Shown: positions 27,920-37,627, counted from the stretch's first letter. The stretch is DNA of 64,000 nt from Acinetobacter equi (GCF_001307195.1 NZ_CP012808.1:2108001-2172000); one strand, 5' to 3'. Notes: generated by a model from the letters alone, not told the origin. Numbers and translations are program-made.

Positions 27920-29026
27920 ATGATCAACGACGATCAAAAGACAACTTCTCTTGACCTCACTCAAATTCGTGAGGATATAGACTCTGTAGATCAGCAAATT
28001 CAGCAATTAATTAATCGTCGTGCAAAATTGGCGGAAGCTGTTGCTAAAGCAAAATTTGCAGCAGAAGAGAATCCATTGTTTTACCGTCCTGAGCGTGAAG
28101 CACAAGTTTTACGTAATGTTATGGAGCGTAATGACGGACCATTATCTGATGCAACAATGGCACGTTTATTCCGTGAAATTATGTCAGCTTGCCTAGCTTT
28201 AGAAGCACCGCAAAGTATTGCATTTTTAGGACCTGTGGGAACTTATACACATTCAGCTGTATTAAAACAATTTGGACAAGATGCAGTTATTCGTCCTCTT
28301 CCAACAATTGATGAAGTTTTCCGTGAAGTTGAAGCGGGAAGTGCTCATTATGGTTTAGTGCCTGTAGAAAACTCATCTGAAGGCGTGGTTAACCATACTT
28401 TAGATTGCTTTAAAACGTCTCATTTAAATGTGATTGGTGAAGTTGAATTACGTATTCATCATCAATTCCTCATTTCTGAAAATACGCGTAAAGACAGTAT
28501 TAAACAGATTTATGCACATCAACAAACATTGGCGCAATGTCGTGGTTGGTTAGATGCGCATTATCCTGGTGTTGAACGTGTTGCAATGAGCTCAAATGCA
28601 GAAGCTGCACGTCGTATTCGTAATGAATGGCATTCTGCGGCTATTGCTTCAGAAGTAGCGGCAAATATCTATAATTTAGAAACTTTACATAGCAATATTG
28701 AAGATAATCCTGAAAACACAACACGTTTCTTGGTGATTGGTCGTGAAAAAGTGCCACAAAGCGGTAATGATAAAACATCATTATTAATTTCTGCACATGA
28801 TCGTGCAGGTGCATTATTAGAAATTTTAGCACCATTTGCGAAACATCAAATTAGTTTAACCAGTATTGAAACTCGTCCTGCGCTTCCTGAAAAATGGGCT
28901 TATGTTTTCTTTATTGATCTTGAAGGTCATATTGAACAAGAAAATGTAAAAGCAGCGATTGAAGAAATTCGTCCATTGGTAAAAGAAGTTCGAGTATTAG
29001 GTTCTTACCCAATTGCTGTTCTTTAA
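27920..29026 (+). CDS. pheA: Bifunctional chorismate mutase/prephenate dehydratase (P-protein)
   Basis: PheA converts chorismate to prephenate and then to phenylpyruvate, the committed route to phenylalanine. The 368-residue protein has a chorismate mutase domain (about 10-95, with IREDIDSVDQQIQQLINRRA), a prephenate dehydratase domain (FLGPVGTYTHSAV near 107, and VENSSEGVVNHT) and a C-terminal ACT domain (about 285-368) with the phenylalanine-binding-like TSIETRP. It is first of three aromatic pathway genes on the + strand. A hairpin (29039-29063) lies between it and the aminotransferase gene. Confidence 0.94.
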   Translation: MINDDQKTTSLDLTQIREDIDSVDQQIQQLINRRAKLAEAVAKAKFAAEENPLFYRPEREAQVLRNVMERNDGPLSDATMARLFREIMSACLALEAPQSIAFLGPVGTYTHSAVLKQFGQDAVIRPLPTIDEVFREVEAGSAHYGLVPVENSSEGVVNHTLDCFKTSHLNVIGEVELRIHHQFLISENTRKDSIKQIYAHQQTLAQCRGWLDAHYPGVERVAMSSNAEAARRIRNEWHSAAIASEVAANIYNLETLHSNIEDNPENTTRFLVIGREKVPQSGNDKTSLLISAHDRAGALLEILAPFAKHQISLTSIETRPALPEKWAYVFFIDLEGHIEQENVKAAIEEIRPLVKEVRVLGSYPIAVL

Positions 29027-29037
29027 ATTAATCAAAA

Positions 29038-29066
29038 TAGTGGTTCATTTCAGATGAGCCACTTTC
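29038..29066 (+). terminator. Hairpin between pheA and hisC-type gene
   Basis: A ten-base-pair stem (AGTGGTTCAT / ATGAGCCACT, one G-T pair) with a five-base loop is followed by only three T. It may cause partial termination or stabilise the pheA mRNA end. Confidence 0.5.
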
Positions 29067-29093
29067 ATCACTTGAAATAACTGGAAGTGTAAA

Positions 29094-30185
29094 ATGACGT
29101 TTGTCCCAGCCAATGAAGGCATCGCACAATTAAAACCGTATCAACCAGGTAAACCGATTAGTGAGCTTGAGCGTGAGTTAGGCATTACAGATATTGTAAA
29201 ACTTGCATCAAATGAAAATCCACTTGGTTGTTCAGATAAAGTGAAAGAGGCAGTTGCTGCTGAACTTGCTGAAATTGGGCGATATCCAGACGGTGGTGGT
29301 TTTATTTTAAAAGATCAAATTCATTCGCAATTTGGTTTTGAGCATAACCAAATTACTTTAGGTAATGGTTCAAACGATTTATTAGAAATTTTTGCACGTG
29401 CATTTGTTTCAGAACATGATTCTGTTGTTTATAGTCAGCATGCTTTTGCTGTTTATGGACTGGTGACTCAAGCTATTGGCGCTCAAGCAATTGAAGTACC
29501 TGCAAAAGGTTTTTCGCATGATTTACCTGCAATGGCAGCTGCAATTCAAGAACATACGAAATTAGTATTTATTGCAAATCCAAATAACCCAACAGGGACT
29601 TGGTTTGAAGAAGCAGAATTTGAAGCATTTATGCAAAAAGTTCCTGCTCATGTGGTTGTTGTGCTTGATGAAGCATATGTGGAATATTTCCCTGAAAACT
29701 TCAATAGCTTAAAATTCTTAAAACAATATCCAAATTTAATTGTTAGCCGTACCATGTCTAAGTGTTATGGTTTAGCTGCATTACGTGTTGGCTTTGCATT
29801 AGCTTCAGTTGAAGTGACTGATTTCCTTAACCGTATTCGTCAGCCATTTAACGTTAATCATTTAGCAATGGTTGCTGCTGTTGCTGCGTTAAAAGATGAA
29901 GCGTTTATTGAGGAATCTCGTTTAGTAAATAAAGCAGGTATGGCACAACTTGAAGCAGGTTTTAATGCTCTAGGTTTAAGTTATGTACCATCACGCGCAA
30001 ACTTTATTTTAGTTGATGTACAAGCAGACCCTGCTCAAACATTTAATGCATTACTTAAAGAAGGCGTTATCGTGCGTCCTGTAGGTATTGCAAATCATCT
30101 TCGTGTATCTATTGGTACTGAAGCAGAAAATGCAAAATTCTTGGCAGCACTTGCTAAGGTTTTAGGTTTAGAGGCTAAAGCTTAA
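29094..30185 (+). CDS. hisC: Histidinol-phosphate/aromatic aminotransferase (HisC type)
   Basis: This 363-residue PLP enzyme of fold type I has the HisC-like blocks LASNENPLGCSDKV, FIANPNNPTGT, VLDEAYVEYF and the PLP-lysine motif SRTMSKCYGLAALRVG. By sequence it is a HisC, but it sits between pheA and tyrA-aroA. In such clusters the HisC homologue (often called HisC2 or AroJ-like) may transaminate phenylpyruvate and hydroxyphenylpyruvate or prephenate. Which substrate dominates cannot be read from the sequence. The next gene starts four bases after its stop, so the two are coupled. Confidence 0.9.
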   Translation: MTFVPANEGIAQLKPYQPGKPISELERELGITDIVKLASNENPLGCSDKVKEAVAAELAEIGRYPDGGGFILKDQIHSQFGFEHNQITLGNGSNDLLEIFARAFVSEHDSVVYSQHAFAVYGLVTQAIGAQAIEVPAKGFSHDLPAMAAAIQEHTKLVFIANPNNPTGTWFEEAEFEAFMQKVPAHVVVVLDEAYVEYFPENFNSLKFLKQYPNLIVSRTMSKCYGLAALRVGFALASVEVTDFLNRIRQPFNVNHLAMVAAVAALKDEAFIEESRLVNKAGMAQLEAGFNALGLSYVPSRANFILVDVQADPAQTFNALLKEGVIVRPVGIANHLRVSIGTEAENAKFLAALAKVLGLEAKA

Positions 30186-30188
30186 GAC

Positions 30189-32438
30189 ATGTCTCCAGCA
30201 AAGTTTGAAAAAGTTGCTTTTATTGGGCTTGGGCTAATTGGCTCAAGTCTTGCTCGTGTGATTGTTGCTGAAAATTTGGCAAAAGAAATAGTCGCATCAA
30301 CACGTTCTGAAAAAACACTTGAAGATGCTAAAACTTTAGGTCTAATTAAAGAAGGGTATACTAACCCGATTGATGCCGTTCAAGGTGCAGATTTGGTTGT
30401 TTTAGCGTTGCCTGTTCGTGCAACACAGAAAGTGTTAGAAACCATTCGTCCTTATTTGTCTGAACGTGCAATTATCACTGATGTGGGAAGCACTAAAGCA
30501 AATGTGGTTGACGCTGCAAAAGCAGTTTATGGTGATGAATTACCTGTAGGTTTTGTACCAGGACATCCAATTGCAGGATCTGAGCATACTGGTGTCCATG
30601 CAGGTAAAGTCGACTTATTTGCCAATCATAAAGTGATTTTAACACCGTTACCAACGAGTGCGGATTGGGCAATAGAAAAACTGATTCAACTTTGGCAAGC
30701 TGCAAAAGCGGAAGTGATTTGTATGGATGTAGATAAGCATGATGAAGTGCTTGCACATACAAGTCATCTTCCACATTTAATGGCTTTTAACTTGGTTGAG
30801 CAATTAGCAAACCGAGAAGATAATTTAGACATTTTTCGTTATGCTGCAGGCGGTTTTCGTGATTTCTCACGTATTGCAGCAAGCGATCCACAAATGTGGC
30901 ATGACATATTTTTTGCAAATAAAAAAGCAATTTTAAATGCAGTTGATGGTTTTGAAAATCAACTGGCAATTATTCGTAAATTAATTGAAGATGAAGACTC
31001 GCAAGCCTTAATGGGCTTGTTAGGACATGCGCAAGCTGCGCGTCAGCATTTTAATCATATGTTGGCAAAAAGACCGTTAATGGAGAACAATAAAGTGACC
31101 ACTCAGCAATTTACAATTTCACCAGGTAAGAAAAAATTCCAAGGTAAATTTAGTGTACCAGGTGATAAATCTGTGTCACATCGTTCAATTATGTTTGGTG
31201 CTATTGCTGAGGGAACTACACATGTTACAGGTTTTCTTGAAGGTGAAGATGCTTTAGCAACACTGCAAGCTTTCCGTGATATGGGTGTAAGTATTGAAGG
31301 TCCTAAGAATGGTGAAGTGACTATTCATGGTGTGGGCGTAAATGGTTTGAAAGCACCAAAATCTGAGTTGTATATGGGGAACTCAGGTACATCTATGCGC
31401 TTGCTTTCAGGCATGCTTGCAGCACAGAAATTTGATTCTGTAATGACAGGTGACGCATCTTTAACAAAACGCCCGATGGAACGTATTGCAAAGCCATTAC
31501 GTGAAATGGGTGCGCATATTCAAACGACAGGTGAACGTGGTACGCCACCTATTTCAATTACGGGGAATCAACCACTTCAAGGTATTCATTACGACTTACC
31601 AATGGCATCTGCGCAAGTAAAATCAGGTATCTTACTTGCAGGTCTTTGGGCGAAAGGAGAAACTTCTGTTGTTGAGCCAGAGCCAACACGTGATCATACT
31701 GAGCGTATGCTTCGTGCTTTTGGATATGATGTAAAAACTGAAGGTAATCGAATTTCACTACAAGGTGGTGGAAAATTAGTTGCTACAGAAATTCAAGTCC
31801 CATCTGATATTTCTTCAGCTGCATTCTTTATGGTTGGTGCGGCAATTACTGAAGGTTCTGACGTTACTTTAGAAGCTGTAGGCATTAATCCAACACGTAC
31901 AGGTGTGATTGAAATTTTAAAACAGATGGGTGCTGATCTAACTGTTGAAAATGAACGTATTGCAGGTGGTGAGCCAATTGCTGATATTCGTATCAAAGGA
32001 TCACGCACTTTAAAAGGCATTCATATGCCTGAAGACCAAGTGCCATTAGCGATTGATGAATTCCCTGCATTATTTATTGCTGCGGCATGTGCTGAAGGTC
32101 GTACTGTATTAACAGGTGCAGCTGAACTTCGAGTTAAAGAATCTGACCGTATTCAAGTGATGGCAGATGGCTTGAAGATCATGGGTATTGATTGTACACC
32201 AACAGATGATGGCATCATTATTGAAGGTAAAGGTCAACCGGGTGAATGGGGCGCAATTTTTGCAGGTGGTGAAATTGAGTCACATCATGATCATCGTATT
32301 GCAATGAGTTTCTCAATGGCGGGTTTACGTTCATCAGGTGAAATTAAAATTGTAGGGACAGAAACAGTGGCAACGAGTTTCCCAACATTTACAGAATTGG
32401 CAAATCAAGCAGGATTAGATATTCAAGTGAGTGAATAA
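30189..32438 (+). CDS. Fused prephenate dehydrogenase and EPSP synthase (TyrA-AroA)
   Basis: The 749-residue protein joins two enzymes of aromatic biosynthesis. Residues 1-295 form a TyrA with the NAD(P)-binding GLGLIGSSLA and the HPIAGSEHTG motif. From about residue 298 (an internal ATG at 31080 marks the junction) an AroA domain follows with VPGDKSVSHRSIMFGAIAEG and MGNSGTSMRLLSG; it makes 5-enolpyruvylshikimate 3-phosphate. The fusion is established in Acinetobacter and Pseudomonas relatives. Together with pheA and hisC it covers several steps to phenylalanine and tyrosine. A terminator follows. Confidence 0.94.
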   Translation: MSPAKFEKVAFIGLGLIGSSLARVIVAENLAKEIVASTRSEKTLEDAKTLGLIKEGYTNPIDAVQGADLVVLALPVRATQKVLETIRPYLSERAIITDVGSTKANVVDAAKAVYGDELPVGFVPGHPIAGSEHTGVHAGKVDLFANHKVILTPLPTSADWAIEKLIQLWQAAKAEVICMDVDKHDEVLAHTSHLPHLMAFNLVEQLANREDNLDIFRYAAGGFRDFSRIAASDPQMWHDIFFANKKAILNAVDGFENQLAIIRKLIEDEDSQALMGLLGHAQAARQHFNHMLAKRPLMENNKVTTQQFTISPGKKKFQGKFSVPGDKSVSHRSIMFGAIAEGTTHVTGFLEGEDALATLQAFRDMGVSIEGPKNGEVTIHGVGVNGLKAPKSELYMGNSGTSMRLLSGMLAAQKFDSVMTGDASLTKRPMERIAKPLREMGAHIQTTGERGTPPISITGNQPLQGIHYDLPMASAQVKSGILLAGLWAKGETSVVEPEPTRDHTERMLRAFGYDVKTEGNRISLQGGGKLVATEIQVPSDISSAAFFMVGAAITEGSDVTLEAVGINPTRTGVIEILKQMGADLTVENERIAGGEPIADIRIKGSRTLKGIHMPEDQVPLAIDEFPALFIAAACAEGRTVLTGAAELRVKESDRIQVMADGLKIMGIDCTPTDDGIIIEGKGQPGEWGAIFAGGEIESHHDHRIAMSFSMAGLRSSGEIKIVGTETVATSFPTFTELANQAGLDIQVSE

Positions 32439-32450
32439 TTTGATCTAAAT

Positions 32451-32484
32451 AAAAGATAGCTTGCTTTGGCAGGCTATTTTTTTA
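32451..32484 (+). terminator. Terminator of the aromatic operon
   Basis: A nine-base-pair stem (ATAGCTTGC / GCAGGCTAT, one G-T pair) with loop TTTG is followed by six or more T. Confidence 0.82.
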
Positions 32485-32595
32485 AGTATTTATTGGAAAT
32501 AAAATAACTGATTAAAAATAGATAAATTTACTTGGCTGATTGCTGTTTATTGCTTATGCTAAAACCATACAAAAATAATGTCTATAGGTCATATT

Positions 32596-32964
32596 ATGCG
32601 TACACTGAAATTTGTAGCCAATAGTGAAATACAGAGTGAAAAGAAAAATAATCAAGAAGTTCAAGGCTATGTAGCTCAGTTATTAACAGAAAAGCTCTCT
32701 GCACATGGTTTTGAGACGCTAGCTCAGAGTGGTGCTCAGGTTGCAGTAAGTGTGGATGATCATGCTTTGCCTTTAGCAGTTCGTTGTGAAACACCAAATG
32801 AAGATGGTTATTTAGTATGTGAAATTTCATCATATCCAGATGAAGAACAAGACTGGTTAGAGCGCATTACAGAACAAAGCCTACTAAATCAGTTAGCTCA
32901 AGCGGTTGAAAATACATTAAAAGAAGATGAAAGATTAAGTCAGTTTAAGTGGGAAGAACATTAA
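32596..32964 (+). CDS. Hypothetical protein, 122 residues
   Basis: I do not recognise this protein. It is soluble and acidic, without signal peptide or membrane segment. Visible parts are a basic N-terminus (MRTLKFVAN), a helical segment with YVAQLLTEKLSAHGFE, a middle beta-like part with two cysteines (RCETPNEDGYLVCEISSYPDEEQDWLE, described here only by its ends RCE and WLE), and a helical C-terminus. An upstream in-frame ATG at 32578 is possible, but the ATG at 32596 is equally good. The gene lies 30 bases before a PaiB-like gene in the same orientation and may be co-transcribed. Confidence 0.6.
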   Translation: MRTLKFVANSEIQSEKKNNQEVQGYVAQLLTEKLSAHGFETLAQSGAQVAVSVDDHALPLAVRCETPNEDGYLVCEISSYPDEEQDWLERITEQSLLNQLAQAVENTLKEDERLSQFKWEEH

Positions 32965-32994
32965 TTTTACCAAAATAAAAAGCAAAGGAATGCA

Positions 32995-33621
32995 ATGTAT
33001 TTACCTCATGATTTTAAGGAAACAAGATCGGATATTTTGTTAAAAATTATTCAAGACAATGCTTTAGGTAGTTTAATTACTTATTCAGATCAAGGTTTAG
33101 ACGCCAATCATTTACCTTTTGAATATGATGAGAAAACTCATTCACTTTGGGCACATATTGCAAAAGAGAATGATCTTGTACAACTTTTACAGCAAGAACA
33201 AGATGTTTTAGTGATCTTTAAAGTCAATGACGCTTATGTGTCACCCAATTGGTATTTAGGAAAATTGGAGCATCATCGCGCAGTTCCAACATGGAATTAT
33301 GCGGTGGTACATGTGAATGGTATCGCTTCTTTAGTAGAAGATGACAAAGTATTAAGAGGTGTATTGGCTAGATTAACAAGACGTCATGAAGCCAAGCAAA
33401 TAAAGCCTTGGAGAATGTCTGATGCACCTACTACAGATTACATTCAAGAGCAACTGAATAAAATTGTTGCAGTTCAGATCAAAATTACAAATTTAGTTGG
33501 AAAATTGAAATTAAGTCAAAATAAATCTGAAGTAGATCAAAAAGCAGTTGCAGATGCTTTTAAGGAAGGAGGAGTATCTGATTTATCTACAATGATGTAT
33601 CAAGAATTAAATAACAAATAA
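32995..33621 (+). CDS. FMN-binding PaiB-family protein
   Basis: The 208-residue protein belongs to the PaiB / FMN-binding split-barrel family. Signatures are MYLPHDFKE at the start, VSPNWYLGK, and VPTWNYAVVHVNG in the middle. PaiB of Bacillus was described as a negative transcriptional regulator of sporulation and protease genes; the proteobacterial members are probably flavin-binding enzymes of unknown substrate. No DNA-binding motif is visible. AAAGGAATGCA just before the ATG gives a good ribosome binding site. The gene is followed by a hairpin that serves the convergent hydrolase gene. Confidence 0.85.
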   Translation: MYLPHDFKETRSDILLKIIQDNALGSLITYSDQGLDANHLPFEYDEKTHSLWAHIAKENDLVQLLQQEQDVLVIFKVNDAYVSPNWYLGKLEHHRAVPTWNYAVVHVNGIASLVEDDKVLRGVLARLTRRHEAKQIKPWRMSDAPTTDYIQEQLNKIVAVQIKITNLVGKLKLSQNKSEVDQKAVADAFKEGGVSDLSTMMYQELNNK

Positions 33622-33671
33622 AATAGTATTTATAGTTTTCTGATGAATAATTTTTCATTTTATAAATAGAA

Positions 33672-33697
33672 AATCCCTACAATAATATGTAGGGATG
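33672..33697 (-). terminator. Terminator of the alpha/beta hydrolase gene
   Basis: A perfect nine-base-pair stem (ATCCCTACA / TGTAGGGAT) is followed on the - strand by TTTTCTATTT. Confidence 0.75.
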
Positions 33698-33709
33698 AAT
33701 TAATAAAAA

Positions 33710-34342
33710 TTAACCAACAGCTAAAAAACGAGACATTGCAATACGCAATTGTTTTAAGTATCCCGTAAAGAAATGATTCGCGCCTGGTAAGGTCGTAATC
33801 AGATGACGTTGAGGTCTTGCCCAATGAATCATATCAGATAACAATGTAATATCATCTGCTTCACCATGAATAAATAAAATATCACCCTTAACTTCAGGGG
33901 TAACATAATGGCGAATACCTGCTACCGTGGCAGTAGGTAAACCACATAAAATCATTTGTTTAGCTTGAAGTTCTTCTGGTAAACTCGCATAGCTTTTTGC
34001 CATAACATGAGCGCCAAAACTGAAGCCACCCGCATAAAATGGTAAGCCAAGATGTTGAGCGCGAGCAAATTGAATGACTTTTAAAATATCATCAGTTTCA
34101 CCATGACCTTCATCATGAACACCAGCACTTTGACCAGAACCACGGAAACTTGGACGATAAACAACACAACCACGCTCTAAGTACATTTGTGCCAAAAGTA
34201 CAGGAATTTTGTGGTGTGGGGTGCCTCCTTGCAATGGATGAGGATGACAAACAACAGCGAATCCTTTCACTTCACCCTGTGGATAATCAACGAAAACTTC
34301 AATTTTACCAACTGAACCTTCAATGAAAATTTGCTCAGACAT
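33710..34342 (-). CDS. Alpha/beta hydrolase, small dienelactone-hydrolase-like group
   Basis: The 210-residue cytoplasmic protein has the alpha/beta hydrolase fold. HPHPLQGGT forms the oxyanion region, RPSFRGSGQSAG the following strand-loop, and GFSFGAH the nucleophile elbow with the active-site serine. DEGHGETDD precedes it, and a late GANHFFTG supplies the catalytic histidine. This compact group is widespread in proteobacteria and often annotated simply as hydrolase. The substrate is unknown. It has its own terminator and diverges from yaaA. Confidence 0.82.
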   Translation of the reverse strand: MSEQIFIEGSVGKIEVFVDYPQGEVKGFAVVCHPHPLQGGTPHHKIPVLLAQMYLERGCVVYRPSFRGSGQSAGVHDEGHGETDDILKVIQFARAQHLGLPFYAGGFSFGAHVMAKSYASLPEELQAKQMILCGLPTATVAGIRHYVTPEVKGDILFIHGEADDITLLSDMIHWARPQRHLITTLPGANHFFTGYLKQLRIAMSRFLAVG

Positions 34343-34467
34343 AGCTTAAAAAATGAATAGCAGGAGGAGGCGCGTATTCTACCGATAATGCTTAGTAAAA
34401 ACATGAATTGGCGTTAAAATAAGTCTACTGTTATAGTTTGATTAATCACTTTTTAACCAGGTTCGTT

Positions 34468-35250
34468 ATGCTTGCTCTTATCTCACCCGCAAAAACATTA
34501 GATTATGAAACAAATTTGCCAACAGACCTCTTCACTCAAGCTCGTCTTTTAGAGCAATCGGCATTATTAATTCAAGATTGTCAAAAATTATCTGCAACGG
34601 ATATTGCAGGTCTTATGAGTGTAAGTGAAAAAATTGCAAAATTAAATGTAGAACGCTTCCGTGACTGGCAACCAGAATTTAATTTTTCGAATGCACGCCA
34701 AGCTATTTTTGCATTTAAAGGCGATGTTTATACAGGATTAGATGCATATAATTTAAGTGAAGAATCAATTCAATTTGCACAAGATCATTTAAGAATGTTA
34801 TCGGGTTTATATGGCTTGCTTCGTCCACTTGATTTAATGATGCCATATCGCTTAGAAATGGGCACAAAATTGGCAAATATTCGTGGTCATAATTTATATG
34901 AGTTCTGGGGAAGTATGATTACAGATTTAATCAATACAGATTTAGAGCAAAATAATGCTGAATTTTTAGTGAATCTAGCTTCTGATGAATATTATAAATC
35001 GGTAAAAGAAAGCAAAATTAAAGCTGAAATTGTTAAGCCTGTGTTCTTAGATCAAAAAAATGGTAAATATAAAGTCATTAGTTTTTATGCTAAAAAAGCA
35101 CGTGGTTTAATGGCTCGTTATATGATTGAAAATAAATTAGATCATGCTGAAGATCTAAAATCTTTTAATGTAGATGGTTATTATTTTGATGCAGAAAGTT
35201 CATTAAAAGGTGAATTAGTCTTTAAGCGTGATGAGCAAGCGCATAGTTAA
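34468..35250 (+). CDS. yaaA: Peroxide stress protein YaaA
   Basis: YaaA reduces DNA damage under hydrogen peroxide stress by limiting free iron and has a DNA-binding fold. The 260-residue protein starts with the family hallmark [14 protein letters not shown], which fixes the start at 34468 despite an open frame upstream to a TTG at 34438. Further family blocks are [38 protein letters not shown] (given here by its ends LRML and EMGT) and [12 protein letters not shown]. In E. coli it is controlled by OxyR; no clear operator is visible here. Confidence 0.92.
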   Translation: MLALISPAKTLDYETNLPTDLFTQARLLEQSALLIQDCQKLSATDIAGLMSVSEKIAKLNVERFRDWQPEFNFSNARQAIFAFKGDVYTGLDAYNLSEESIQFAQDHLRMLSGLYGLLRPLDLMMPYRLEMGTKLANIRGHNLYEFWGSMITDLINTDLEQNNAEFLVNLASDEYYKSVKESKIKAEIVKPVFLDQKNGKYKVISFYAKKARGLMARYMIENKLDHAEDLKSFNVDGYYFDAESSLKGELVFKRDEQAHS

Positions 35251-35276
35251 ATTTATATTTCCATAAGTGATTAAAA

Positions 35277-35312
35277 AATCTTAGAAGTTTGTTATAACAG
35301 ACTTCTAAGATT
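35277..35312 (-). terminator. Strong hairpin downstream of yaaA, T-tract on the - strand
   Basis: A 12-base-pair stem (AATCTTAGAAGT / ACTTCTAAGATT) with an inner paired TGTTA/AACA part lies between two + strand genes. On the - strand it is followed by TTTTTTAA; on the + strand no T-run follows. It may stabilise the yaaA mRNA end or stop antisense transcripts. Confidence 0.5.
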
Positions 35313-35329
35313 GAAAGAAAATTAAAATA

Positions 35330-35965
35330 ATGATGAATAATTTAGATATTTGGATAGAGGCTTTACAGCGACATTGGTTTAGATTTTCAGAATGTTTAGC
35401 AATTTCCGCTGAACAAAAAGATAACTTATTCCAAATTTTACTCAAAGCCTATAGCGAACCGCAGCGGTTTTATCATACTGCACAGCATATTGTTGAATGT
35501 TTAGATTTATATCTTCAAATTCAATACTTACTGAAAGAACCTCACTTGGTGGAGCTTGCAATTTGGTTTCATGATGTTATTTATGATCCAAAATCGAATC
35601 AAAATGAGCAGAATAGTGCTGATTTAATGCAGGATTTATGTCATACATTTTTAGATAAATTTGCATTAAAAAAAGTTTATCTTTGGATTCTTGCAACCAA
35701 AGAGCATGTAGCATCATTAGATCATGATTTAAATTATTTGATTGATATTGATTTGGCTATTTTAGGTGCTGATGCATCACGATTTTTACAGTACGAACAA
35801 CAAATACAACAGGAATATTCATGGGTAAGTGCTGAAATATATAAAGTGAAGCGTGCAGAAGTACTGCAAAACTTTTTGAATCAACCTTCAATTTATATCA
35901 CACTTACTTTTCAACAAAGCTTAGAACAACAAGCTAAATTAAATTTAGAAAAGCTACTGGCGTAA
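35330..35965 (+). CDS. HD-domain phosphohydrolase-like protein
   Basis: The 211-residue cytoplasmic protein resembles the predicted metal-dependent HD phosphohydrolases. Metal ligands are seen in RFYHTAQHI (first His) and WFHDVIYD (the HD pair), with LIDIDLAILGAD supplying the later Asp. Similar proteins are annotated as predicted metal-dependent HD superfamily phosphohydrolases; the substrate is not known. Two successive ATG codons (35330, 35333) are possible starts. The gene lies downstream of yaaA behind a strong hairpin and converges on the photolyase gene. Confidence 0.8.
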   Translation: MMNNLDIWIEALQRHWFRFSECLAISAEQKDNLFQILLKAYSEPQRFYHTAQHIVECLDLYLQIQYLLKEPHLVELAIWFHDVIYDPKSNQNEQNSADLMQDLCHTFLDKFALKKVYLWILATKEHVASLDHDLNYLIDIDLAILGADASRFLQYEQQIQQEYSWVSAEIYKVKRAEVLQNFLNQPSIYITLTFQQSLEQQAKLNLEKLLA

Positions 35966-35984
35966 AACAAAGATAAATATTATA

Positions 35985-36020
35985 AGAGTCTGTATAGCGA
36001 TAATGATGTATACAGACTCA
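35985..36020. terminator. Hairpin between convergent HD and photolyase genes
   Basis: An 11-base-pair stem (GAGTCTGTATA / TATACAGACTC) with a loop of about 12 bases. The flanks are AT-rich but no clean T-run follows, so activity is uncertain. Confidence 0.5.
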
Positions 36021-36052
36021 AAAATTAAATGAACAAGAACGTTTATATATGA

Positions 36053-37483
36053 CTACGATATAGCTTTAAATGCTTCTAAAGCTCGAACTCGACTTTGCTT
36101 TAAATCTACAATAGGTTTTGGATAATTTAATACCATATTAGGATTCTTTGCATAAGGTTCATGAATGGTTTTTGCATCTAAATGTGCTAATTCAGGAACC
36201 CATTTTCGAATATAGTTTCCTTCAGTATCAAATTTTTGAGACTGGCTGATTGGATTAAAAATTCTAAAATAAGGCACGGCATCTGTACCTGTGGATGCAC
36301 ACCACTGCCAACCGCCATTATTTGCTGCTAAATCGCCATCAATTAAATTTTGCATAAACCACTGTTCACCTAAACGCCAATCAATGAGTAGATTTTTGGT
36401 GAGGAACATTGCAACAATCATACGCACACGATTATGCATCCAACCTGTATGAATCAGTTGACGCATACCTGCATCTACAATAGGAATACCTGTTTGACCA
36501 TATTTCCATGCTTCTAAATCTTCAGGAGCTTTACGCCATACTATTTTTTGCGTATTGAGTTTAAAGGGCTCATGTTTAGATAAACGTGGGAAATCGAATA
36601 AAATATGTTGATAAAATTCACGCCAGATGAGTTCATTGAGCCAAGTTTGCTGCCCATCATTTTCAATTTGAAAATACCCATTTGAAGATTGGAAAATAGC
36701 GGCCAAACATTGGCGAACAGATAAAATACCACAATTCAAATAAGTTGAAAGTTTGCTTGTTGAGTCTATATTTGGAAAGTCTCTTTCTAAAAGATAGTTA
36801 GAAATGTCATCTTTAATAAATTCTTCAAGTTTATTTTGAGCGATATCTTCTCCAACAGGCCATAAATGAATATCTGCTTTTGAAATAGGAATATTTAATT
36901 CAGCACAAGATGGTATAGAGGAATTAAACTTTTCCAACAGCGGAATAGAGGATTGTACCTCTGGAATAGGAAACGGCTGAGGAATGGAGATCACCAATTG
37001 TTCAATACATTTTTTCTTGAAGGCACTAAAAACTTGATAAGGTTGATTTGAATTATTTCGTATAGAACCAACAGGAAAGATAGTACGGTCGTGATACAAA
37101 ATTAAATCTTTTTGAATTAAATTAAGTTTTTTTTGAACCTGTGCATCACGTTTAAGTTCATTCCACCCTAAATCAATATTGGCATAAACATGCTCAATCT
37201 GATGTTTTTGGCTAAATTCTGTAATAAAGATGGGAATATCTTTCCACAAGGGAATAATTTCAATGTGCAGAGGAATATTTAAGAGATCTAATTGCTTTTT
37301 TAATTCCGACAACTGTCTTAAGTAAAAGGCAATTTTGATTGGTGCATCATCATGTTTTTTCCACTGTTCTGGAGAGAGTATAACAAGTGCAATGGTGGAA
37401 TTGGCTTGAGTGGCGTACCATAAAGCGGTGTTATCTGAAATTCGTAAGTCTTGTCTAAACCAGAGCAAAGATTTGATATGCAT
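36053..37483 (-). CDS. phrB: Deoxyribodipyrimidine photolyase (CPD class I)
   Basis: The photolyase splits cyclobutane pyrimidine dimers with blue light, using FADH- and an antenna cofactor. The 476-residue protein begins with the photolyase N-domain (SLLWFRQDLRISDNTALW). The C-terminal FAD domain carries WLNELIWREFYQHILF, KYGQTGIPIVDAGMRQL, GWMHNRVRMIVAMFLTK and the signature NNGGWQWCASTGTDAVPYFR. The Asn and Trp residues of the last motif are typical of true CPD photolyases rather than cryptochromes. It stands alone; no light-responsive regulator is next to it. Confidence 0.94.
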   Translation of the reverse strand: MHIKSLLWFRQDLRISDNTALWYATQANSTIALVILSPEQWKKHDDAPIKIAFYLRQLSELKKQLDLLNIPLHIEIIPLWKDIPIFITEFSQKHQIEHVYANIDLGWNELKRDAQVQKKLNLIQKDLILYHDRTIFPVGSIRNNSNQPYQVFSAFKKKCIEQLVISIPQPFPIPEVQSSIPLLEKFNSSIPSCAELNIPISKADIHLWPVGEDIAQNKLEEFIKDDISNYLLERDFPNIDSTSKLSTYLNCGILSVRQCLAAIFQSSNGYFQIENDGQQTWLNELIWREFYQHILFDFPRLSKHEPFKLNTQKIVWRKAPEDLEAWKYGQTGIPIVDAGMRQLIHTGWMHNRVRMIVAMFLTKNLLIDWRLGEQWFMQNLIDGDLAANNGGWQWCASTGTDAVPYFRIFNPISQSQKFDTEGNYIRKWVPELAHLDAKTIHEPYAKNPNMVLNYPKPIVDLKQSRVRALEAFKAIS

Positions 37484-37599
37484 AATTTACTTAATAATTC
37501 ACAAAACTATTAATATATATTTTATAAAGAATTGAAGAGTAAGTCTGTTGATTTTTAATGAACTTATATTGAATTTTATAAAATATAGTTTTTAGATAT

Positions 37600-37627
37600 A
37601 AAAAAGGCTAAGTATTTACTTAGCCTC
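37600..37627 (-). terminator. Terminator of slyD-like gene
   Basis: A nine-base-pair stem (GGCTAAGTA / TACTTAGCC) is followed on the - strand by TTTTTTATAT. The small palindrome GATCTC-GT-GAGATC directly before it, at the stop codon, has no evident role. Confidence 0.85.
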
